From NCBI RefSeq assembly GCF_016917755.1, contig NZ_CP070326.1, forward strand, positions 8,804,001-8,868,000: DNA of 64,000 nt. The letters run 5' to 3'. The translations under genes were made by a program, and so were the position numbers. The first letter of the stretch is position 1, and each line of letters opens with the position of its first letter. This DNA comes from Streptomyces noursei (GTDB lineage Bacteria; Actinomycetota; Actinomycetes; Streptomycetales; Streptomycetaceae). Shown here piece by piece: positions 50,965-58,190 of the stretch. The notes below the pieces were generated by a model. That model was not told where the DNA came from. It saw only the letters and a list, made by a program, of their open reading frames with translations, and did no database searches.

Positions 50965-53082
50965 ATGGCACGCCGACACCTCCTCCGCAGGACCCGCGCC
51001 CGAGGGCGAGGCGCCGCGGTGGCGGGCGTGATGGCGCTCGCCTCCCTGGCCACCGGCGGCCACGCCGTCGCCGGGACGGCTCCCGACGGGACCACCGCCA
51101 CCTACAACAGCATCACCCGGACAAGCACCGACGGAATGGGGCTGCAATCGGACAACGGCCGTGAGGCGCGCCGGGTCTCCGCCTTCGCATCCGCCCACCC
51201 CGCACTGGGACGGATCGCAACAGTCGACGTCCTCGCCGACACCTCCGGCGCCGGCGCGGGCCGCACCCTCTGCCACCCCACCAACATCGCGGGCGCCCAG
51301 GGCTTCTGCTGGTCCGCCGCGGACGACAACACCGGCTCCTGGATCCCGCAAGGGCTCACCGGCTCCGGTGAATCCCCCCGGTCACAGGCCCTGGTCAACG
51401 GCCGCAAGGTGCTCATCACCAGTTGGTACGGCGCTTCCGGGACCGAGCGGGTCACCCTCGCCGATGTGACGGACCCGGCCCATGTCACCTATCGGCACGT
51501 CCAGTTGGCCGCCCTCGACGACACAGGCGACAACTTCGTCCCGATCACCGGCGGACATGCCCACGCGGCGGTCTGGGCCGGCAGCAGGCTGTACGTGGCG
51601 AGCACCGGCAGCCGCATCGACGTCTTCGACCTGAACGAGATCTGGAAGATGGACGTCACCACCGACACCTCGTTCGGCATGGACGCGAAGGGCAAGGCCC
51701 ACGGCGCGGGCCACCGCTACGTCCTGCCACGCGTCGGCACCTACACCTCCACGGGCCAGGGCACAGGCTGCGGCTCGTACGCCGGTGTCCCGCAGCGCCC
51801 CTGCATCACCGCGGCCTCGCTCGACCTCAGCGGTTCGCAGCCCGCCCTGGTCACCGCCGAGGGCGACCCGGGCAAGGTCGAGGGGCAGTTCGGCAAGGCC
51901 ACCGCTCCCGTCGTCCGCTGGCCCATCGACCCGGCCACCGGCGTCCTCAAGGCCGACGCCGGCGGGCGCGTGCGCGCCCATGAAGCCTTCGCGTCCCCGA
52001 TGGGCGGTACGCAGGGCATCGCCATGAACAACGGCCGGTTCGTCCTCTCGGGCCCCTGCCCGGAGTTCGTGCCCGCCGAGCACCAGCCGGACCCGGAGCA
52101 CATCCGGAATTTCCCGGGCTGCCTCTATCACGCCCGGCCGGGCGAGCCCGTACGCCTGGTGACCAGGACCCCCACCAATCCGGAGAACCTCTCCTACTGG
52201 CCCGGCACCGACCAGCTCTGGACGGTCAACGAGTCCACCGGCGAACGCGTCGTCGTCAACACGCCCTGGCCCAAGGATCCCGCGCCGGTCGGCATGGTCC
52301 ACCTGACGGCCGCGGACTTCACCGGTGATGGCAGGAAGGACCTGATCGGCGTCGAATCGGCCACCGGAAAGCTGTGGCTCTACCCCGGCAAGGGCGACGG
52401 CACCTTCGGCGACCGTGTCCAGATCGGCACCGGCTGGAACGCCATGAGCAAGCTCGCCGCCGCCGACTACACCGGCGACGGCAAAGCCGACCTGCTCGCC
52501 GTGGACTCGGCCACCGGCGACCTGTACGTGTACTTGGGCACCGGCACGGCGAACGGCATGAACACCCTCGGTGTCCGGACCCGGATCGGCACCGGCTGGA
52601 GCAGCATGCGCGAGCTGACCGCCATCGACATCAACGACGACGGCAGGGCCGACCTCCTGGCCGTCGACGCCGACGGCGCGCTCTGGGCCTACCCGGGCGC
52701 CGGGTCCCTCGCAGGCGGCAACACCCTCGGCAACCGCGTCCGGATCGGTACCGGCTGGGACAGCATGGCCGAACTCACCAGCCCCGGCGACCTGAACGCC
52801 GACGGCAGGGCCGACCTCGTCGCGGTGGACCGCTCCGGTGCCCTCTGGGCGTATCCGGGCACGGGCTCGCTCAACGCGAGCGACACGCTCGGCAGCCGAA
52901 CCCGGATCGGTACCGGCTGGGACACCATGCGCCAGCTGGTCGGCGCCGACTTCGACAACGACGGCAAGGGCGACCTCGAAGCCGTCCAGGCCCCCGCCGG
53001 CTCCACCGGAGCCCTGTACTTCTACCCGGGCACGGGCAACACGGCCCTGGGGAGCCGCATCCAGACGGGCACGGGGTGGTAG
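50965..53082 (+). CDS. Secreted protein of unknown enzymatic domain with FG-GAP-like repeats
   Basis: 705 residues. A basic leader and hydrophobic core (RARGRGAAVAGVMALASLATGGHAVA) is a possible Tat or Sec signal. Residues ~50-430 form a beta-rich domain with DNTGSWIPQGLTGSGES, FVPITGGHAHAAVW, YVASTGSRIDVFDLNEIWKM, PMGGTQGIAMNNGRFVLSG and TNPENLSYWPGTDQLWTVNE. It looks like a propeller, but I recognise no catalytic family. Residues ~438-705 are the shared repeat module, nearly identical at its start to that of the first cassette gene. ATG 50965 follows AAAGGACC. Confidence 0.82.
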   Translation: MARRHLLRRTRARGRGAAVAGVMALASLATGGHAVAGTAPDGTTATYNSITRTSTDGMGLQSDNGREARRVSAFASAHPALGRIATVDVLADTSGAGAGRTLCHPTNIAGAQGFCWSAADDNTGSWIPQGLTGSGESPRSQALVNGRKVLITSWYGASGTERVTLADVTDPAHVTYRHVQLAALDDTGDNFVPITGGHAHAAVWAGSRLYVASTGSRIDVFDLNEIWKMDVTTDTSFGMDAKGKAHGAGHRYVLPRVGTYTSTGQGTGCGSYAGVPQRPCITAASLDLSGSQPALVTAEGDPGKVEGQFGKATAPVVRWPIDPATGVLKADAGGRVRAHEAFASPMGGTQGIAMNNGRFVLSGPCPEFVPAEHQPDPEHIRNFPGCLYHARPGEPVRLVTRTPTNPENLSYWPGTDQLWTVNESTGERVVVNTPWPKDPAPVGMVHLTAADFTGDGRKDLIGVESATGKLWLYPGKGDGTFGDRVQIGTGWNAMSKLAAADYTGDGKADLLAVDSATGDLYVYLGTGTANGMNTLGVRTRIGTGWSSMRELTAIDINDDGRADLLAVDADGALWAYPGAGSLAGGNTLGNRVRIGTGWDSMAELTSPGDLNADGRADLVAVDRSGALWAYPGTGSLNASDTLGSRTRIGTGWDTMRQLVGADFDNDGKGDLEAVQAPAGSTGALYFYPGTGNTALGSRIQTGTGW
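52282..52502 (+). repeat. 221-bp duplicated segment, copy 2
   Basis: Counterpart of 48581-48801; six differences by my count, five of them transitions. Confidence 0.85.
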
Positions 53083-53517
53083 CCGCTGCGTCGGCCGTGG
53101 GGGTTGATGGCGCTGTTTGCATGTCGACCATCCTCATCGGAACCCGATGCTCCTTGGCGCGGACACCTCGGTGCGGCTGCGGCCCCTGCCCTACCCGCAA
53201 CGCGCTCTTTGCTTGCCAGGTTTGCCGTTTCCTACCCGCACGCCGGCGGCGAGGGCATCGCCCCGGCCCACGGTGCCCTCGTCGACCTCGTTCGCGACGC
53301 AGCGTCCTCGTGCGGCCGGAGCCGGAGAGGAGGGCGAGGGCGGTGTCCCTCGCGTGAGCGACCCGCCGGCCGGATCTCGAAGGCCGCAGACGCGCCTCGT
53401 GCCGGCCTGGTCGCGGGGGGCCGGAGCGCAACCCGCGTGGACGAGCCCCCGGGTGTGAGCATGCTCGATCGCGCCGTGCGGCCGATGAGCATGCCCGGGC
53501 CCCGGTCGGGCGGCGAA
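53083..53517. other. Intergenic region, no gene recognised
   Basis: About 435 bp between the convergent cassette and PIG-L genes. No supported ORF, hairpin or motif. Frames on either strand are Arg/Pro/Ala-rich and lack starts with ribosome sites. Confidence 0.5.
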
Positions 53518-54351
53518 TCAGCGCAGTCCGGCGAAGAGATCGTTCTCGGGTATGGCCGCGCCGGTGGCGTCCTGGACGCGTACGAAGGTCTCCATGCCCA
53601 TCAACTCGCCGAACCTCTCCTTGCCCATCTTGAGGAAGAAGATGCTCTCGCCCTGACTGGCGTGCGCGGCCAGCGCGTCGAACTTCTGGCCGCTGAACGC
53701 GGTGGTGTCCACCCACGTGGTGATTTCATCGTCGGGAAGGCCGATCTCGGCCATCGCGGCGGCCTCGGCAGGATCCGGCTCCGGCACGTCCTCGTGAAAC
53801 TCGCGCACGGCCTCACCGAACCGCTGCATCATCGAGTGGGGCATCGTCGTCCAATACACCTTCGGTGTCAGCGCGGTCAGCTTCAGCGCCGCCATCGTGA
53901 TGCGGTGGGCCTGGATGTGGTCGGGGTGGCCGTAGAAGCCGTTCTCGTCGTAGGTGACGACCACATCGGGCCGGTAGTGCCGCATGAGCTCCGCGAGTCG
54001 GGCGGCGCCTTCCTCCACGGGGGTCTGCCAGAAGGAACCGGGGGCGTCGTTGCTCGGCCAGCCCATCATCCCGGAGTCGGCGTAGTCCAACATCTCCAGA
54101 TCGCTGACCTTCAGGACGCCACAGCTCGCCTGGAGTTCCTGGCGGCGCATCAGGGCGACGGCCGCCGGATCGTGGCCGGGATCGCCCGGCTTGGCACCCC
54201 CCGGTCCGTCACCGCAACCGCCGTCGGTACACGTCACGAGAACCGTGCGGATGCCCTCCGCCGCATACCGCGCAAGGACCCCTCCGGTTCCGGTGGCCTC
54301 GTCGTCGGGGTGGGCGTGCACCGCCATGAGCGTCAACGGCCGGTCGGTCAT
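53518..54351 (-). CDS. PIG-L family deacetylase (mycothiol S-conjugate amidase-like)
   Basis: 277 residues of the zinc-dependent LmbE/PIG-L family. Metal-site motif HAHPDDEATGTGG (H14, D16, D17), DYADSGMMGWPSNDAPGSFW and the second metal His region NGFYGHPDHIQAHR. The layout is like Mca, which cleaves mycothiol conjugates in actinobacteria, but MshB-like or other amide hydrolase roles remain possible. ATG 54351 follows CAGGAGG. Confidence 0.92.
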   Translation of the reverse strand: MTDRPLTLMAVHAHPDDEATGTGGVLARYAAEGIRTVLVTCTDGGCGDGPGGAKPGDPGHDPAAVALMRRQELQASCGVLKVSDLEMLDYADSGMMGWPSNDAPGSFWQTPVEEGAARLAELMRHYRPDVVVTYDENGFYGHPDHIQAHRITMAALKLTALTPKVYWTTMPHSMMQRFGEAVREFHEDVPEPDPAEAAAMAEIGLPDDEITTWVDTTAFSGQKFDALAAHASQGESIFFLKMGKERFGELMGMETFVRVQDATGAAIPENDLFAGLR

Positions 54352-54755
54352 GAAACAGTCCTCCTGCGGAATTACGTCTTGGTCCGAGTGCGCGGCGGGT
54401 GTACCGCGATCCCGGGGCCCGGTCCTATCGGGGCGGACGACCTTGCGGTCTCCGCGGTCCCCGCCCGTGCGGCACCGGTCCCTCGGTCGATGCAACAGCG
54501 TCGGCGGGGCCGGCTGTTCCCGGTCGACACCTCGGATCACGGGACGGTCGTCCGACGGAGGTCCCTCACCTCTCACCTGCTATCACGCGCGTCTCACCCA
54601 CACCGTCGATGCATCTGGACCACAAGGCCCGAGGGCTTTCCCGGCATCCGAGGGGAGAGACCGAGATCCGGACCAGGCACGGCCCAACGCGCCGCCGACG
54701 AGCGCCCCTTCCGTCGTTTCAGCAGGTCAGCACTACGCGGGCACCGCACCACCGA

Positions 54756-54860
54756 CAGACCAAGAACCTTCGGGTGTCGTACTCGCCGAAGAAGCTCGGG
54801 TTCTTCCAGAGCCGCGAGAAGGGGCGCCTGACCGGGGGATTTTCCCGTCAGGCGCGTTCT
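54756..54860 (+). pseudogene. 3' end and terminator of a lost aldehyde dehydrogenase
   Basis: Encodes QTKNLRVSYSPKKLGFF, the exact style of the aldehyde dehydrogenase end at 28.4 kb (QTKNLLVSYSPKKLGFF). The stop has changed (TTCTTCTAA to TTCTTCCAG), and the same terminator stem follows, GCGCCTGAC (54824-54832) with GTCAGGCGC (54847-54855). Nothing of the upstream 480 codons remains. 54352-54755 shows no supported gene. Confidence 0.8.
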
Positions 54861-55050
54861 TTCGGGCCGCTGGGGCCGGGAGTTCGGGAGGGGTGGCGGA
54901 TCAGGCCGGTGCGTTTGACGGTCGCCAGGAGCGGGGTGCTGTCGAGGGCGGTGACGCCGTCCAGGGGGCCGACGGCGTCGGTGTGGCCCGGCCGTCCTCG
55001 GTGAGCGCCGTGATCAGCGCGGTGTCGAGGTCGAGGGCCGTGCGGGACTG
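54848..55050 (-). pseudogene. Lrp/AsnC regulator with internal deletion
   Basis: Minus strand: SRTALDLDTALITALTEDGRAT is the start of an AsnC-type HTH domain. It is directly followed, in a shifted frame, by DGVTALDSTPLLATVKRTGL, which resembles the C-terminal end of the same family. About 90 residues are missing. Confidence 0.5.
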
Positions 55051-55987
55051 CGCGGTCACCCCCGACGACTACGCGGCGCTGCTGGCCGCCCGGGAGGCGG
55101 GGGCGCTGAGCACCCGGGTGCGGTCCCTGATCTCGGCGCTCGGCCTGACCTCCGCGGCCCAGGTCGAGGAGCTGCTCGACGCCATGGCGGACTGGCGCCA
55201 CGGCTGCGACCCGTGGCTGTCGGTATGGGGCGTGAAGTTCGGCCTCGACGGCGGGCTGGAGGCCGGGGCCACCGAAGAGCCCTACGCCTGCGACCACACC
55301 TTCGCTGGAACGCTGACGTGGGAACCCGACGCACTGGTTGAGGCCGTGGAGGCGGTGGTCCGCCGTGGTTGGCGGGTCGGCACGCACGCCTACGGCGATC
55401 GCGCGGTCCGCGTCCTGCTGGACGTCTACGAGCGCGTCCTCGAACGCCACCCCGGCCTGCCCGCCGGCACGTTGGTGATGGAGCACGGCGGCCTGGCCGG
55501 CCCGGAACAGCGTGCCCGCGCCGTCGCGCTGGGCATCCCTGTCACCCTCCAGCAGCCGTTGCTGCACGACACCGCCGAGGTGGAGTTGGGGTTCTGGGGC
55601 CCGGAGCGTGTCGCGCGCCTCTTTCCCGCCCGCGGCTGGCTCGACCAGGGCGCCCTGGTCGCCGCCGGATCCGACTTCCCCGTCGGCCGGTTCGGCGCGA
55701 TGCGCTCCGTCTGGGGCATGACCACCCGGCAGACCGTCATCGGCGTCCAGGGCCCCGAGCACGCCATCAGCTACGACGAGGCCGTCGCCCTGCACACCAC
55801 CCAGGCCGCCCGCCTGCTCGGCGAGGAGCACCTGCGCGGCTCCCTCACCCCGGGCCGCCTGGCCGACCTCACGATCTGGGACCGGGACCCCGTCCACTGC
55901 CCCGCCGACGCCCTGCGCGACCTCGACCCCACCCACACCCTCATCGGCGGTCGTCCGGTCACGGCCGCACCGGCCGGCACGCGGTAG
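55046..55987 (+). pseudogene. N-terminally truncated YtcJ-like amidohydrolase
   Basis: About 313 codons without a plausible start: DYAALLAAREAGALSTRVR, VWGVKFGLDGG, WRVGTHAYGDRAVR, LVMEHGGLAGPEQR, LVAAGSDFPVGRFGAM and LLGEEHLRGSLTPGRLADLTIWD. These are the later metal sites and C-terminus of amidohydrolase_3 enzymes. The first ~220 residues, including the HxH motif, are absent. The open frame extends to 54191 but the upstream part is unrelated. It begins exactly where the truncated Lrp gene starts on the other strand, so the two were probably divergent neighbours. Confidence 0.75.
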
Positions 55988-56110
55988 CAGGCCGCGCCCC
56001 GGGCAGGGGCGGCCGGTGCCGACAGGCCCTCTGGTTCACGCACGAGGTCGAAGTGATGATGGGTGCGACACGACGCCAAGGGGCGTGACGACCACGCGTG
56101 AGGAGAAGCC

Positions 56111-57097
56111 ATGCCGACAGCTCCGCCGCCGTTCGACCCCGAACTCGCCGCGAGCCTGGAGTCGATGAAGGACGTGCTCACGACCGGCCTGTCCGTCGAG
56201 GACATCGAAGCCCTCCGCAACGGCCCGGGGGCGGACCCGATGGCCGAGGTCGACCTGACCATGGACGGGGCCTTCCACGTCGAGGACCGGTGGGCGCCCG
56301 GGCCCGCGGACGGCCCGGACGTCTCCCTCCTGATCTGCCGCCCCACCAGGCCGGCACCCGCGCGCCCCCGCCCGCTCCTGTACTACGTGCACGGCGGCGG
56401 CATGGTCGTCGGAAACAACAGGGACGGTATGACCGTGCCGCTGGCCCTGGCCGACGAACTGGACGCGGTCGTCGTCTCGGTGGAGTACCGGCTGGCACCG
56501 GAGCATCCGCACCCCGCGCCGATCGAGGACGTCTACGCCGGGCTGGTCTGGACGGCGGAGCACGCCGCGGAACTCGACGCCGACGCGGGCCGGATCGTGG
56601 TCGCGGGCACCAGCGCGGGCGGCGGTCTCGCCGCGGCGCTGGCGCTGCTCACCCGCGACCGCAAGGGCCCGCGGCCGATCGGTCAGTTGCTGATGTGCCC
56701 CATGCTGGACGACCGCAACGACACCCCGTCCGCCCACCAGATGGCGGGCATCGGCGTCTGGGACCGTTCGGCCAACGAAACCGGCTGGACGGCGCTGCTC
56801 GGCGCCTCGCGCGGCGGCCCGGACGTGTCCCCGTACGCCGCGCCCGCCCGCGCCGAGGACCTCACGGGCCTGCCGCCGGCTTTCCTGGACGTCGGCACCG
56901 CGGAGACCTTCCGCGACGAGGTCGTCGCCTACGCCAACCGCATCTGGCAGGCGGGCGGCGTGGCCGAACTGCACGTCTGGCCCGGCGGCTTCCACGGATT
57001 CGCCGACCTGGTCCCGCGGGCGCGGCTGTCCCGGGCGGCCCTGGCCGCGCATCTGAACTGGCTGCGCAGGCTCTTGGGCGCGGGCAGCGGCGAGTGA
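56111..57097 (+). CDS. Alpha/beta hydrolase, hormone-sensitive-lipase family
   Basis: 328-residue esterase/lipase. Oxyanion motif HGGG (94-97), nucleophile Ser168 in GTSAGG, acid in the segment DVGTAETFRDE (E265 or D269) and His295 in GGFHGF. No signal peptide. ATG 56111 follows GAGGAGAAGCC. Acts on small acyl esters; the natural substrate is unknown. Confidence 0.93.
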   Translation: MPTAPPPFDPELAASLESMKDVLTTGLSVEDIEALRNGPGADPMAEVDLTMDGAFHVEDRWAPGPADGPDVSLLICRPTRPAPARPRPLLYYVHGGGMVVGNNRDGMTVPLALADELDAVVVSVEYRLAPEHPHPAPIEDVYAGLVWTAEHAAELDADAGRIVVAGTSAGGGLAAALALLTRDRKGPRPIGQLLMCPMLDDRNDTPSAHQMAGIGVWDRSANETGWTALLGASRGGPDVSPYAAPARAEDLTGLPPAFLDVGTAETFRDEVVAYANRIWQAGGVAELHVWPGGFHGFADLVPRARLSRAALAAHLNWLRRLLGAGSGE

Positions 57098-57148
57098 CGC
57101 GGGGCCGGGCGGCGCTCCACTGCTCCGGCGCTTCCGTGCTCCAGCGCG

Positions 57149-57880
57149 TCAGTGCTTCAGCACGACGACGGCCTCGTCCGTGTATGTCAGGAAGGTCAGC
57201 GTCTCCTGGAAGTACAGCTCGATGGTGCTCGCGTCATGGGAGGCGTAGCCGATGGCCAGGTCCTGGCCGAGGTGGAGTGCGAAGTCACCGCCCCGGGTGG
57301 ACAGGGCGAAGGCGCCGCTGAGCGCCGGCGCCCAGATCGGGGCGCCGTCCAGCATCCGGGTCAGGTGCGCCGCGATCGGGTAACCGTGGTCGGAGGTCTC
57401 GCTCACCGCCCGGTACTCGTCGGCGCCCAGCAGCAGGGCATACGGGCCGTCCACTCCGGCGAGGCGCAGCGACGTCAGTGCGCGGCTGACCGTGTCGGGG
57501 TACTCACGCGGCCGACGGGAAGGCTCAGCATCGGGTTCGACGTGCGGTTCCGCAGCCCGTCGACGCCCGCCGCCGGGTAGCCGTCGAAGATCGCCCGGTC
57601 CTCGGCGAACGCCATGGCGCGCCGCGTCCTTCACGGGCTGCCAGTCGGAGTGGTGCGAGCCGCGCTCGACGTCGTCCACGGCGGCCCGGCCGACGGAGAA
57701 CGGCACCCGCAGTTCGACCAGCGGTCTGGCCTCCCGCAGGCGCGCCGTGACGCCGGGGGCCGGCGGGGCGATCTCCGTGAGGTGGCCGGTGCCGACGGCG
57801 GCGAGGCCCGGACCCACCGGTCGGGCACATCGACGACCCGCCGGCCCGCGACGAGGCGCCGGAAGGTGCGCCGGCGCCGT
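57149..57880 (-). pseudogene. Frameshifted family-1 encapsulin (linocin-type shell protein)
   Basis: The C-terminal ~130 codons are clear encapsulin (AVSETSDHGYPIAAHLTRML, GAPIWAPALSGAFALSTRGG, LHLGQDLAIGYASHD, IELYFQETLTFLTYTDEA). The upstream part is split among frames. RRTFRRLVAGRRVVDVP lies in one, GLAAVGTGHLTEIAPPAPGVTARLREARPL...DWQPVKDAAR in a second, and AMAFAEDRAIFDGYPAAGVDGL in a third before it returns. I count at least three indels, and the first ~20-30 codons are gone. No cargo gene (peroxidase or ferritin-like) lies beside it. The sequence 57881-58190 shows no supported gene. Confidence 0.8.
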
Positions 57881-58190
57881 CGGTGCCGGGAATTCCTCCG
57901 TTCCGGAGGCGGTGCCGGCCTTCCGGATGCGGCACCGGGCGTCGTGCGTTGTCGTCGTCCCGCACCAGCGCCCCGAACAGCACCCCGAGCACGTGATAGG
58001 CGCTCCTTATCACCCCAGAAGAAACACCTCTTTGACTTCCTTCCGCGGGCGAACGGAGACTGATGCGGCGGCGGATCAGAAAGCGTCCGGAAAGGGCGAA
58101 TTCAGGCGCCCGGCGCCCTGCTCCGCCGACCGGCGCCGCCCTGTGCGCCGGACGCATCAGCAGGGGGCGCAAGGGGGGGCCGAGCAGGCC

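Noticed and set aside
54191..55045. Continuation of the amidohydrolase frame upstream to 54191
   Set aside because: The upstream part encodes no amidohydrolase sequence and crosses the aldehyde dehydrogenase and Lrp fossils.
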